Positions 43,001 through 55,900 of a stretch of DNA of 64,000 nucleotides are shown here, piece by piece (within the stretch, counting starts at the first letter, position 1; every line of letters begins with the position of its first letter). The DNA comes from Isoetes taiwanensis (lineage: Eukaryota > Streptophyta > Lycopodiopsida > Isoetales > Isoetaceae), in NCBI GenBank assembly GCA_021234155.1, contig JAJEKV010000059.1, forward strand, positions 7,944,779 through 8,008,778, in the 5' to 3' direction. The notes beneath the pieces were generated by a model. The model made no database searches. It worked only from the letters and a program-made list of their open reading frames with translations, and had not been told where the DNA came from. Made by a program: the position numbers and the translations under genes.

Positions 43001-45692
43001 CAAAATTATTATACAACTTAAAATCTTTATAGCAACCTTCCAATTTGCCGAAACGACTCGCGCCTAGTATCAATTGAAAGCTAAACTCTGAAATTTCATA
43101 ATGTTATATCAAAATAGAAGATTCAGAAAAAATGAACCCATAATAATAAAAGTTTTAGCACACCAGCCCAACCAAGCCTACAACCTTTCTTGAAACTCTA
43201 GCCTATCCATGTGTCACCTCCACATCATCAAATCTGAGTTGGTATCATGTTCTACCATTAGATCTCTATTTTATGCATTCTACAGTCATGAAAAATAGAA
43301 ATTGACTCAAAATGGACACCGAGATCTAGAAGGACATCGATCTCGTCTGTATTTCTTCCTCTTTTCGAACTGTGCATTCGGATTAGCCCTTGCCGGATTA
43401 TGTGGATTTGGTCTGGGAAATTTGCTCTGGTCGCAATAGCAAATGGATCAATTAGCACTGCTCACACATGCAGGTAGGGTTTCGCCAAGAATCAGCCTCC
43501 CAATTCAATGGAAATTTGTCCAAGGAAAATCGGTCTGCAATTCGAGACCAAATTTAACCTTTATAAGCATTATATGCTGTTGCAATGCCCCAGACTTGTC
43601 TCTTTTTGAGACCAACAGAGTCCGAACTAGAGGCCCCTAGTGCCGAATTAGAATCGGGGCATTCTATTTTGTGGAATTTGTGTAGCCCAATGTGGATGGA
43701 CTAAATTTGCAGGAATACCAACCTTAGTAGTGATTGGTCAATCAATTTAATAGGTGTATCTTCCATCACATCGGCATGCTCTAGAGCCCATCATCCCTCT
43801 ACTTTCTGGTGCTTCTGGCTTTTTTTTAGGAGGATGGATTCTCTTTCATGGTCACGCCTTCATTGCGTACCTGCTACCAGGTTTAGCTCAGTCTTTATTC
43901 TTTCAATATGTTCTACAAAATGTTGATTAGGTATACTTATAATTACCAAGAGCTTTATAATCTAGTAAACTTCTATATGTAGCCATCTTTCAGCTCAAAG
44001 ACCATGGCTTTGGATTGTGACCCGGACGCCCTTCAGTTTCGAGCACTTAGATTTCGTTAATTTGTTGGCAGCCTATATTTCCAGTCAATAGGATTGTGAG
44101 CTGGACGCCCTTTGGTTTTGAGCACTTACATTTTGTTAATTTATTGGTAGCCTGTATACTAAGCTCAAGTTTTTTGGCTCAGACATAGCAAGCTTGATGC
44201 TTGACATGGCAGAGTTGTAGAAGATTTGGCGCCTTATATCCGTTTCTTGAATGCAGGTATTTTCCATGCCTTTACATGGCTACGGAGAGACTAAGGCTAA
44301 GGCCTTTCTTCAAAGACAACAGCCTGGTGGTTTTACAAAAACCTCCTTTTACTCAAAATCAGAGCACCAGTATCGTCGTACAAAAGCAGAGTCTTGCCTA
44401 GAAGAAGATACAGTTGATCTTATTTGTATAAAGAATGGCATAATCTTCATCTTTATTTCCTTAAGAGATCATCTGATGTCCTTTACCCATATATCCTCGC
44501 AGTTTGGCCACATTTTATTTTCTCCACAACGTCCCTCCAGCTTCCATCATCTCGCTTTAAACCTTTGAAGGTTGTCCTTTTTAGGATTGGATGCCATCCG
44601 TATACTGTGGACTCCCCAAAAAGTGCTACATTCTACCATGCTTTACAATTTGGTATGCTTGCAGCTAATGCATTTTCTCTTCAACTTGCCATTCTTTGCA
44701 ATCTTGCTATCTTTGCATTTACTGCATTTTCTCTTTAATCGTGCCATGTCATGAATTTTGCTCCATTTGAAAATAACATCCCTCAGTAGAACTATGTCCT
44801 ACCTACAGAATGGACCTTATAATATCAATTATAGACTTTACTGAGTAAGGTAAATCCCCACAGCTCTTGCTTTCAAAAAATTACACATCTGTTGTGGACA
44901 GACTTCTAAAAGTCATTGCTTGGTTCTCTATAAATTGCTTCTTGTGTCATCACGTTGGTAATCATATATGAGCTCCAAACTTTTATGCAAATTTATGTTC
45001 CTTTTTATTACTATTTTTGCAAAAATGTAACAACAGGAACAAGCATGTTAAGTGCTGCATTATTCTGAGATATGATACATTTCTCATATTCTATTGTTTG
45101 TGAATTTCTATTGCAGATATTTACTTATTTAAAATGTAGAATGCTTTATGGCTTTTAATTGTGCATCAGGTTCCATGTATTGCGCTGCCAAAGATCTTAT
45201 TGAACAAGGTTCGAGGCAAGATCCATTAGAGCAGAGCCGCTATTGAATAGTTAGTGGATCTCTTCTCTACTATGGCATACTTGCTTGCTTCATTTCATCA
45301 CACTCAAATGGTCATTAGTTTTGATTCTAAGAATTTTGCTGGCCGAAACTATCTGATAGCAAAGTTATGGTATAAAAAGGCATTTGTTGCTTGTACATCT
45401 GGTGGCAGCGCTAGGGTCGATCTTAGACTTAGTTTCTAGTTTAATGCTAAGGTGCTGAACTGCATTTAACAAGTTAGTTATGCTTGTAGGCCATAACAGA
45501 CTTTCAAAATCCGATATATCGCCAGACTGCTGTAAGATGGAAGAAGCTTATCCGTCAAGCTTTTGGATACCTTTGAGTTTATTATACTATGCATCGAGTT
45601 TTTGAAAGACACTCTTCCTTTTTCAGCTAGTATATAATACTTGAGTATTTGCTCTAGTTAATGCTACATTTTCAATTTTAGGAGAGTTTTAA
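43001..45692. other. Unassigned; direct repeat and exon-like blocks
   Basis: A 68-base direct repeat with a period of 79 lies at 44012-44080 and 44091-44159 ('ggattgtgacccggacgccc' against 'ggattgtgagctggacgccc'). Exon-like open blocks bounded by AG and GT occur near 44257-44400 and 44510-44640, but no protein family is recognised. Confidence 0.35.
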
Positions 45693-46469
45693 TGTTCCTA
45701 ACCGACATGCCCTTAACCAACTGGGCAAAACCGTCTAGATGTTTATGAGTAGTCGCTTCTACCCATTTATGCTGGTGTCTCGGGAACGCCCCACAGCACA
45801 TTCAAGGATCGAATACTCGAGCGGTCTACCATGGGTCCGTTATAGTCTCTCCCACTAGAACTATGCTCGTCCTCGAGCATCCAAGACTATACCATGTCTA
45901 TGTCGTGCCATGTCACAATGATTACCAAGTCTTTGCAAATTACCCATGCATATAGGCACCCATGGAGGCTCAAACTCGAGACCTGCTCTGATACCAACTG
46001 TGACGTTCCTAATTAACATGCCCTTAAGCAACTGGGCAAAGCCGTCTAGACGTTTATGAGTAGTCGCTTCTATCCATTTATGCCGGTGTCTCGAGAACAC
46101 TCCACAGGCACATTCAAGGTTCGAATACTCGAGCGGTCTACCATGGGCCTGTTACAGTCTCTCCCATTAGAACTATGCTCATCCTCGAGCATCCAACGCT
46201 ATACCATGTCTATGTCATACCATGTCAGAATGATTACCAAGCCTTTGCGAATTACCCATGCATATAGGCATCCATGGAGACTCGAACTCGAGACCTGCTC
46301 TGATACCAACTGTGACGTTCCTAACCGACATGCCCTTTATTAATTTGGGCAAGACCGTCTAAACGTTTATGAGTAGTCGTTTCTACCTATTTATGCCGGT
46401 GTCTCGGGAACGCCCCACAGGCACATTCAAGGATCGAATACTCGAGCGGTCTACCATGGGTCCATTACA
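45693..46469 (-). mobile_element. Tandem TRIM retrotransposon: three LTRs, two internal regions
   Basis: LTR copies lie at about 45693-45844, 45999-46156 and 46311-46469 (about 155 bases each). Read on the minus strand they start TGTAAC and end GGAACGTCACA, followed after two bases by TGGTATCAGAGC, a perfect initiator-Met primer binding site (its complement is at 45985-45996 and 46297-46308). Just before each minus-strand LTR start is a purine-rich 'gggagagac'. Internal regions are about 154 bases and non-coding, so this is a terminal-repeat retrotransposon in miniature, in the tandem form produced by recombination between LTRs. LTR1 lacks its outer six bases. Confidence 0.88.
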
Positions 46470-47317
46470 GTGATATTCAGATCAACAACTGAAATGGTTT
46501 TCCTTACCAGTAAAACTCTTATGACTGGTTGGTTGGAGGTTTTGCAAATGACTTCCAAAACATTTGTTTTTCGGGTTTAAGATGGTATCAAGTACCATAA
46601 TGAAGATGCAAGGTCGCATCTTATCTGTTTCATGTGTATAGTATCAAAACTGGAATTCTAGGAGGCAATGTTCCTATTAGGCATTGAATAATCTCATTCT
46701 TGATTTGATTACTTGCAAATAGCTGACCACAAAGACAATACACGGAGGCATGTTTTCACATACCACATATTATTGCACACGGCTATAAATAAGTTTCTTA
46801 AATAAATACTTTTCTCATGTCTTTTCAAAAGCTGAACATGAATGAAAGTTGAAGAGCTGCACATGAATGAACTTTCCCTAAGATAGCTCATGAAGGACTG
46901 AGGAAAATGCCATTCTTTATGGTTACCGATTTATATGTAACCTTTAAGGCTGTGACTTTGTTTCTTCTTATGCTATTGAATGGGGCAATCTACAGAGGTC
47001 TTTATTAATCATAGACTGCAGCTACATGTCTTTGATCTTATTATATTGAATTTGATAATCTATGGTAAGAACCATATGTTTGGTAAAGATTAGACCATAT
47101 ATCATGCAATCTTTATGTGCCTAAAAACAAGACATTCCTAAAATGTCAAGGAGGTTAGTCTTCATTCTTGTTTGGTGTCCAATGAGAGCTCGCCATGTGG
47201 CGATCATACTAATTAGGAATGACAAATGGGTACATCATTCTTAACGAACCTGAGACAGCCAGTCTGCTTACCATTTACCGAAGCTCAACTGCGTGAAAAC
47301 CCTGCTTACCTTGACGT
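46470..47317. other. No recognisable gene
   Basis: AT-rich sequence between the TRIM and the GC-rich hairpin, with short frames only. Confidence 0.4.
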
Positions 47318-47462
47318 CGTCGAGCAGCAACAATTCACACTTTCCTGCTCTGGAATGGGAGCTGGCCACCGGCAGCAGCCAGTCGCGCCCACCCGGTGCT
47401 CCTGCTACCGGTGGCCAGCTCCCATTCCAGAGCAGGAATCTGCTCATCGTTGCTGCTCCACA
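47318..47462. repeat. GC-rich long hairpin with perfect 31-base arms
   Basis: 47342-47372 is the exact reverse complement of 47408-47438 ('ttcctgctctggaatgggag'...). Imperfect pairing continues outward for about 25 bases on both sides ('gagcagcaac' against its complement). The 35-base loop is GC-rich. It could be a foldback element or a hairpin-RNA locus. Frames across it on both strands are mirror images of the inverted repeat. Confidence 0.85.
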
Positions 47463-47639
47463 TAACTTCAACAACTTGAAGGAAAAAAATCTTAATCAAT
47501 TTTAGCTATTTTTTAAAAAACAATATCTTGCCAAAACCCTCTTATATACTTTTTGCTAGTTTCCCCTTGAGTGGGTGCTTTATGGGCAGCCTCCCCTATA
47601 CACCAATGCCACTGAAATTTTAAGAAGAAATAATCTTCC

Positions 47640-47860
47640 TCGCCCTGAAATCTTGTGCCGGAGAAGATTCTTTGACGAAATAAACGCCGCCTTGATATTT
47701 CGGCTTTTTTGCCTTGTTATTAAAACCTGAAACTTCTGTCGATGCTTTCTTGATTTTTTGGTGCCGGAATGTCGCCGGAAAAAATTTGGACAGCCGGAAA
47801 TATCAAGGCGGCCGTTTATTTTCGTCTGAATTTTGCCGGCAGAAATTTTGGGCGCTAAGG
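47640..47860. mobile_element. Foldback element upstream of TRAP-alpha
   Basis: An inverted repeat has arms at about 47645-47706 and 47792-47855: 'aaacgccgccttgatatttc' on the left, its complement with two extra bases on the right, and outer 'tgccgg' blocks. Similar 'gaaatttcctgccggcaaga' sequence recurs at 47905, so it may be part of a larger CCGG-rich repeat. It ends about 380 bases before the TRAP-alpha start and could lie within that gene's promoter. Confidence 0.65.
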
Positions 47861-48243
47861 CCTGACTTCAAGGCTACGCCGCCGCCGCCAGGCTTTCGCC
47901 CCGAAATTTCCTGCCGGCAAGAATTGGAGGAACATCAAAATTTTGCCCGCGTTTCAACGTTTCCGGTGACGAAAGATGATAAACAGAATCAGGAATTCGT
48001 CAGGATTCAAGAGAAAATTTCTCTTTGTAAAAACACCCTGAAAAGGGCTGAAATTCGATGGTCTCCTTTTTTTTTTCGACCAACAAAAAACTTGCACATT
48101 ATCATTGCAAACAGTGGAATGCATGCACACACGACAAAACCTAATCAAAGAATTTACCCTTGTTACCGGGCACATAAGTAAAAATGTGTGGACTAGGGTT
48201 TCTGGTCTACAGAAGAGAGTGAGCCAGACGAACACTGCGAGCT

Positions 48244-49996
48244 ATGGCGATCATGCGCACCCTCAAGCCGCTGTTGCAGATCGCGCTCCTTTTCCTCCTA
48301 CTCTGGCCCGCTTGTGTCACTCCTCTCTCAGGTGGTTTTAAATCAGACAAAAAATTTCGTTGCTATATTTCTCATAAACGGATCTGAGCATCTCTCTGCA
48401 TTTTACTATGCATTGTTTATTCCTCTCCCTGGATCAGCTCATAGATTGGTTCAGGAGCTTCCTCAATTGTTGATAAACCTGTTACTAGTCAGATCTTTCT
48501 TCCAAGCCCTCCGAGCCCATCTTTATATTGGTTTCTGGGGAGATTGAGAGATTGTCTCACTATTATTTGTAGCGATGGTTATCACTCTGTTGCGACATTA
48601 CGATTGAATAACCGATTGCTTATAAACATGCAGTTTTGGTCGCAAGTGACGAAGCTGCCAATGAAGGTGTTGCTGGAGATGGAGGAGAGGTTGGGCTGGT
48701 TGGTGATGATGCCTCACAGGATGCTTCTGATGCTGTTCTTCTACCAGCAGCAGGAGTTAGTTCGGTCTATTACTTCCCCAAGAATCCTGAGAGATGTATG
48801 TTACTAGATCTGTTTTGTAATTCATTGCATTTGTTACTTGTTTATAATGCCAAATTTACTTGGTTTCAGTGGTTCCGGCAGGAGGGCTTTCAGAGGTTCT
48901 AGTTGGCCTGAGTAATAGTGGTAAGCAAACTCCCTTTGCCTAAGGTTTAGGTTTTGTTACATCAACTAGTAAAAAGTATTGACATTTTGGAGAACATAAA
49001 TTCTAGAGATTAGTGGTGCATGTCTCATTGATCTTTTTTGCGTAATGCTTGCATATGTGAGCATATGATTATATTTTGTAATTAGTCATAATTTTGGTGA
49101 TTGCAGGTGATGAAAATCTGAAGGTTACTGCTATCAGCGCAAGTTTGCATCTCCCATTTGATCACAGGCTGATAGTGCAAAATCTGACTACCCAGGTGAG
49201 TGGCCATGACAATTATTAAGAACATGTACTGCAAATTTATCAGGCGCCAGGTCCAAGTGTAAAGAAATTTGCGTTGCAGGAATTCGTTAATGCAACTGTT
49301 GCTCCTGGCATTCAAGCAACTTTCTCCTATCCGTTCACAGTCAGCAAGTTCCTTCAGGTGGCTAAAGTTGTATGGTCTGTTTAATGCCATCAGTCGCAAT
49401 CTTGTTACTTAGGCATTAGTTCATGTATTTTTCTACAGCCAGGTGGCCTCTCCTTGGTAGCAAGCATATACTATGAGATCAATGATGACATCCACCGAAC
49501 AGTGTTTTACAATGGGACTGTGGAAATCACAGAAGGAAGTGGATTTTTTAGCGGGGAGACACTGTTTCTAGTTACCCTTGGTTTAGGATTGCTTGGCCTC
49601 TTTGCCATGTGGGTTCGAGGACAACTTCAACGTTTTTCCAAGGTTATAGTTTGTTCATCTGATTTAGGAATTATTATCTGCATTTATAAGAAGTTTGCAA
49701 CATCAATGCATCTACTAGACATGCCTTTCTTTATTATCATCTTTAACGATGCTAAATACGTTCTCTTTTATTGCAAAAGACACGGAGGACCAAAACTGTT
49801 GAAACCGGAACAAAAAATTCGGATGCAATCAACAACGAATGGCTCCAGGTTTATTCATATTTTTTAATCTGATATTAACTTCCTTTATTTTCTGGGAGCT
49901 TATTCATGATGCAACTCTTGGTTTCCACAGGGTACAGCTTTTACTCAAATGTCAAAGACTCCATCACAACAAATGAAGACCAAGAAGAAAAAATAG
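48244..49996 (+). CDS. Translocon-associated protein alpha (TRAP-alpha / SSR1), 8 exons, complete
   Basis: Exons 48244-48331, 48634-48795, 48870-48920, 49107-49195, 49280-49357, 49439-49642, 49780-49848 and 49931-49996 join in phase with GT-AG introns to 268 residues. The N-terminus is a signal peptide (LLQIALLFLLLWPAC). An acidic lumenal stretch with repeated D and E follows, then the conserved TRAP-alpha domain ('YYFPKNPER', 'VPAGGLSEVLVGLSNSG', 'LHLPFDHRLIVQNLT', 'FVNATVAPGIQATFSYPF', 'YYEINDDIHRTVFYNGTVEI'), one membrane segment (LFLVTLGLGLLGLFAMWV) and a basic cytosolic tail ending in four Lys. TRAP is an ER membrane complex beside the Sec61 channel that helps translocate secretory proteins. 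Two N-X-S/T sites are present. Start choice: first ATG, in frame with the signal peptide; a second ATG lies three codons on. Confidence 0.95.
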
Positions 49997-50689
49997 GTTT
50001 CATTATGGCCATTACATATTCTGCTTTGATAGTGGTAAGGTTGTAACGTTGAAAAAGATGAAATACACCCGGGCAGTTTTCTACATGCTCATTTCACGAG
50101 TACAGAGCCTAGATTCTTAACTGAGCTCATCACCCAAATAACTTTTCTCTGGTTTGGATAAACGTTTGCATAAGGAAATGTTTATTCATGTAGAGACGAG
50201 ACTGCATAAGTATCAGTATTGCCATTCAAATTATATCATGGCATTCAAATTATTACATTCTATTTTGTGTTTATGGTGTCAGTTGATTTAGAATTTAGAT
50301 TCTGAGTAAGAAAAGCACCAGGTTGCTGCATTAACGTTAAATCCTTTTAGAATACTAAAGAAAGAGGTGCTGATCTACTATGTTAAATTTCCTTAATTGG
50401 GGCCTTCCAGGCCTGGAATAATTGGGAATATTTTGGAGATCAAGCCCTCGGATATGCATCCCTAAGAACTGTACAAAATAAAACCTAAATCTAAGGACCA
50501 GATTCCACAGTAAGCATTGGTTAAGCATTATATTGGCACGTCATAACTGGCAGCTTCCTTATGATTCCACTGAAGTGCTTTGGAATTACCAAAGCGCTTC
50601 CCCCAAAACCAAAAACACTACATTTTCAGTGAGCCTAATCTTGCTGCAGATTTTTCTAAGAGCTTTTACAAGAAATATCAAGAAAACAA
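49997..50689. other. TRAP-alpha 3' flank; no gene
   Basis: This contains the probable 3' untranslated region of TRAP-alpha and AT-rich sequence up to the LINE. A 'cattcaaattat' direct repeat occurs near 50222-50252. Confidence 0.45.
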
Positions 50690-52965
50690 ACTCCACAAAC
50701 ACAAATGTTGCCGCAGCTTATGAGGGCCTTTATTGGGCCAGAAGAACAGGTCAAGGCATTGCCTATCTTAAGCTTGACTTTGCCAAAGCTTACGATAGTG
50801 TCCGTTGGGAGTTTTTGTCTGCCATGATGTTTGTGTTGGGCTGTGGTCCACGCTTTACAGAGACAGTCATGAAGCTGCATAGGTCACGGTGGTGTGCCAG
50901 GGTGAACCCTCCGCCTTTTTCTCCTTAGGCAGAGGGGGGCTACGGTGGTGTGTCAGAGTGAACCCTCCGCCTTTTTCTCCTTAGGCAGAGGGGTGCGTCA
51001 GGGGTGCCCTTTGGCGTCGTTTTTGTTTACGATTGTGGCGGAGGCACTGTCTCAGTTGTTTTTGGCTGCAGTGGAGGAGGGGTGGTGGATGGGCTTCGAT
51101 GCGGGGATGGTAGCCGCCAGATTATTAACCGCTTGTCGATGACACTTTCCTCTTCTTGGTGGCGTAAGAGAGGAATTTGCTAATATGAAGGGTTTGTCGG
51201 ATACTTTCTCCTTGGCCTCGGGCATTCTTTCCGAATTGGGGTAAGTGCTCCGACATGGGGCCCCCGACTCAAGTACCTCCCCCTTGTTTGGCTCTATTCC
51301 CTTTGGAAGGTGCTTCCAAGTAATGTGTGTACTAAGTCGTTGGGTATTCCCTTTGAGGGATGTTTCCATGGGGAGGGTGTGGGATGAGATTTTGCAGGGG
51401 GGTTGCGTAAACACCTCAATTGGTGGAAGGGTAGCAAGTTGTCCATGGCGTAGGATCACTATTGCCAAGTCAAGATTTTTTGTAGCACTCATGTGTATAC
51501 AAAGATCTCAAGATGTTAGCTCCCGAGGGTAAGATACGTGTTTTTGATAAGATTGTTCAAAATTTTGTGTGGGGGGGGATGATGAAGGGGCGGTTGTTAA
51601 AGTGGCTTTTGGTGGAGTGTCTCCGCCCAGAGGATGATGGGGGCTTGGCCATTCTCGGATTTGGCGCCGATAGTAAGGTGTTGGTCTCCAAGTTTGTTTG
51701 GAGCATTCTGCAGATGGAGCATCTTCTCCTAGTGCGGCATTGTTGTTGCGCCTCTTCGCCATTGTGTGGCGTTTGGGAAGCCGTCTGTGCATGTGGAGTT
51801 GCCCGGCAATTGTTGTATGGTCTCCAAATTTTCCCACATGCATCCCCTTTCTCACGGGTGTTAAGGGCATGGGATCATGTGCGTGTGCTCTTCCAAATAG
51901 ATTATGTCTCGCTTTATCACCACTCTTCTCCTTTCTTGTGGGTTCCTCTACCCCTGGCAAGACTTGCCCTTTGCCGCCACCGCATGCTCTGGACGCAGGC
52001 CCGTTGGAGGCGAAGCTGTTGTGCTCACCTTGGAGGATTGGTATTGGGGCGGTCAGCTAGCCGTGGGGAGTTCTTTTCGAGCTTCGCTTTTCGCTGAGGG
52101 GCGATGGGACCGCTATCCGGGAACACGCGTGATTCGGGGAGTATTCCGCTACACATACATATAGTCCCTCGGGATGATGTGATGGTGCGGGTTTGGAAGG
52201 TTCATCCCATGTTGTGTCTTCTTGCTTTGTGCGGTCTTCTTACCGGTGGGCTATTCATGACACACCGCCCCTTCGGGCAAGTGGTCTCTGCAGCTTAGGG
52301 CTCGATGGCGCTCAATTTGGGCGTGGACATGGAGCTCACTTCCCCACCGAAGGTTAGGGTGCTTCGCGGCAAGTGGTGCACCACCGTATCGTGGTGAATG
52401 TCCTTGTGAGTCGGTTTCGGTAGGGTGTGAGCCCTCTCTCTCGCCCTTGTTGTGGCCTTCATCGTGAGAGGCTGAAGCATTGTCCCGGTTTTATGCCCTC
52501 ACTTGCTGGGCTGCCTGGGATTGGGTTAGGGCTCGCTTTGTGAGATTGACTAGTCGCCAGCTTTGCTTCATGTGTATCTGGTGCTTGGCCGCTTGCGGCA
52601 AAAGAAGCCTTGCATCCGTCGGCGTGGCTTGGTTGGTGTGACCGATTTGGAAGCGGGCGGTGGTTGTGGATCTTCGGGGGATTCAAAGACTGCGACCCTC
52701 TCGATTCCTCGACTTCGGGTACAAGCTATTTCAAAGCTTTCTGGTATTCCCGGGATTAGTAGAGCGGAAGTTTGCCATTTGGCGGGACTTCTTGGGTGTT
52801 GTAGATGGTGATGGTCGGTTTGTACAGCAGTAGAGTTGCAATTTTTCTGTGAGTTTGTTGTGGAGTGTCGAGGTATCGCTGTCTCTTTGGGGCAGTTCTC
52901 CTTCCTCCTCAACCATTCTTTTAATATATTGATGACACAGTTCTTCAAAAAAAAAAAAAAAAACC
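50690..52965 (+). mobile_element. 5'-truncated LINE with decayed reverse transcriptase and poly(A) tail
   Basis: It starts within the RT domain: 'YEGLYWARRTGQGIAYLKLD' and 'FAKAYDSVRWEFLSAMM' (first catalytic Asp), then 'GRGVRQGCPLASFLFTIVAE'. The DD motif survives in a shifted frame near 51138 (DDTFLFL). Downstream, shifted frames give 'LGIPFEGC', a 'KHLNWWKGSKLSMA'-like block and a tail frame 'IVQNFVWGGMMKGRLLKWLL', matching plant L1-type ORF2. It ends in about 17 A at 52946. Endonuclease and ORF1 are absent. Many stops and frameshifts show it is dead. Confidence 0.88.
50887..50992. repeat. 56-base tandem duplication inside the LINE RT
   Basis: 50887-50936 and 50943-50992 ('cggtggtgtgccagggtgaa' against 'cggtggtgtgtcagagtgaa') are copies with a period of 56. 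The duplication falls directly before the conserved 'GVRQGCPLA' block and introduces an early stop in the first copy. Confidence 0.9.
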
Positions 52966-55900
52966 CTAGTTTCAAACTATCAATATCTATTTTTTAAAGC
53001 TCCACAAACCCAAAAACTTTTTGAACTTTTCCCTTAATTTGATTTCTTAAGGTTTCGAGGGTTTTGGTGGCCGGGAAAAGATTCCGGTTCTCCAAAAATC
53101 GGGCATTTTGGTTGTACTATGATTTCGAAATCGACATTTTTTTGTGACGTGGTTTATTGGATGGTTGGGAAACATTGACAGCATCGGAATGCTACAGTGC
53201 CATGGACGAGAGCTGGCGTAGATGGTCGTTGCTTTGCTGGCGTAGATGGTGAGCAATAAAGCAGATGCTTAGCGAACCGGTTATTGCTTTCCTGGCGTCG
53301 AGCTTTAGAAGTTAGGTATTGCTCCCGTCATTGTTATTTGTTTCTATAGGTTTTGCTTGGCATCCTCACAGGAGGCCGTTAATTAGACTGGAGATTCAGA
53401 GGTTAGGTTTATGCTGCATAACCTGGTGATTAAAAGAAATCCAGTGCTTCTGGACATGAATTGCAAGAGGTGAGCATGATTTTATATTTATGACTTATGA
53501 ATTCTATAATTAAAGTTCACTGACCTCATATTTGTAAGCCGATTCATCCAAATAGATTTTCCTTCAACTCATTTGTGCCGGCTAGAAATAACTGAGTAAG
53601 TCTTCCATACAGGCCAGCAATTCGAAGCACATTTCTCCGAAAATAATTTTTATGCTTGGATCGTTTTCTTTCTAAACTCTTTGACAATACAAAGCAGGTA
53701 AATTATGTGAGGAGTAGATTTTCTCCAACAATGGAAATTTGTTGGGTCGTTTCCTTCCTGAACTCTTTGACAGCATAAAGGGCTTCTCTTTGCATTCGCA
53801 TAACTATATGGGATGTATTATATAAATTTTTAGAGCGTTCATCAGACCAACCATGAAATTGCATGCATGTAAGGCCATGTGCATTTCATTGTGAAAGATA
53901 TGCTACCATGATTAAAGCGGCGGTGATCTTTTTAACTGAATGCCAAATAGGATGATCATGCAGCCTAGATGCCATGATCATGCAATCCAGATTATCTCTA
54001 TTTTATTTTGACAAAAATCGTTGATTCTGCTGCCTAACTTCAAATGGTAAAATATATCTTTTGCATATTTCATTCTGCTAATGTTTTGAAAGCGTCTCCT
54101 TTTCATTTAATGACCTTAGAGATTTGATTCTTTCTGATGGACCATACTCTGGGCAGAAGCAGCGACGTCATTAAGGAATTTTCTTTATCAAATAGCACTG
54201 CTTTCGTTAGCAAAAAGTAGAATATGTTGTGCATATTGTTTTCCAAGGCAAGAGTATTAATTTGTTTGTTTTTAACGTTTCAGAGGTGCGAGATGAGCAT
54301 CTTCGTTTTGCACAGTTCAGAGGTGCTACCGTATAGATGTTTTATTCAAGGCCACAAATTTATTTTCTATCTCATAGCTGCATTGTGTATTGCCTTAAAA
54401 CTTGGTTGGTAATGTGTGAAATTTCGTGTTTAACCAACTAAAGGTATTTGCAGAACGCCCAAGGAACATGTGTGAAGATTGCACAAATATATGAAATAAC
54501 ATCTACTTTCAAATGGATCCTTGACGATTACAATGTGATACTTATTTTGAAATTTTCTCAGCAAATCAGCATCAAATTCTGTAATATCTAATGGCAGAGA
54601 TAATATCTGGAGCTATGCAGCTTTTTTTCTCATCATGTTTTTTTGGCTTATGTGCTAATCTTTCTCACCATATTTGTTTTCTTCAAAGAAAGACGCATTA
54701 ACTGAAGCTCTCGGACAGAAGGCTTTCATGCTAACCTTCAAGTCTTTGAAAATGTGGGATGAGAAATGTTCATATGCCTTCACATTGGGTTGCCTTCCTT
54801 GGGCTTCATGTAGAATAGCATCCTTCTTATATATATTTCCCTGACTTCTCGAAACTGGATCACAGCATATTTGCCATGCCTAGATTTATCGCAGAGACAT
54901 TATGATGCAGGTATGGTGGTGGCATATACATGTACTTTGATGCTTACTATTCCATCTTCTACGTACTCCTACTTACAGTGGCAGGCCTCAAACTTTAAGT
55001 TTCCCACGTGAAACCATCCCCTTAGGGCGTTTTGGTAAGATGCATTAAAAAATCCATTTGTATGATTCATTTGTTGACAAGAGGCAGAATTTGCATGTGA
55101 ATAAGAAGTTCCTAAACATCCGCATTTGGGTTTACCTATTTTCTCTTACATACAGGTTGAATGTTAGAATTCGAAAGTCCTGGTAAATGTAGGGCTTTCT
55201 TTTTAAGCATGATTCCAGCACAAGGGCAAGCATGTGTATTCAAACTCTTTATTCATAGATGGGAAATGTGAGATCCAGTATTCACTGGTCTGCCATGGCT
55301 GCATGCAGAAAGAAACAAGGTTCTGTCCAGGAGAGTTATTTTTATAGTTTAAAGAACCGTATTTGCATTTACATGTTTAAAGCATGCACGAGCTGCAGGC
55401 TCTCTGAGGGTCTATTCCAGCAGCCATGGGCACCTAGGCATCCTTAAGGTTTGTTGCAACATCACACCTCATCACATATGTGTTTCCAGGATCCGACCTA
55501 GGCGTTCTTTAGGGTTTGTTGCAACATCCTTAGGCATCAAAAGATCACGGTGCAGAGACATTGGCAGGAGTAATATAAAGCTTGATCTATTTATGCTATG
55601 AATCAATGTGTATGTCAATCTAGACTATGCATTCAAAGGGGTAAGCTCTAATCCTTTACTAAATACATGTGGAATAAATGCGCATCAAAAAATGAACTTT
55701 ATTCTGATCAAGTAGAAGTTCTTATTATTAAACAACTGTCTCAAAGATGATTATTTCCTGAGCAAGCTAAAGTTTACATGTCTTCTTAAGGAGGACTGTT
55801 GAAGGCCTGCTACAAATATACCAGATGTGGTTAATGATTGTCCCTTGGTAAGTTATTGGTATTGTTTAGAATTTGGTGGTGATTCACGGTCTTATTCACA

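Noticed and set aside
46100-46130. tRNA-like B box ('aggttcgaatac') in the TRIM LTR
   Set aside because: It has a mismatch in the consensus and no A box at the proper distance.
45960-46320. TRIM orientation as plus strand because LTRs begin TGTGACGTTCC like the chromovirus
   Set aside because: The perfect primer binding site follows the other LTR end and is readable only on the minus strand, with a purine tract on the opposite side; the shared start is coincidental.
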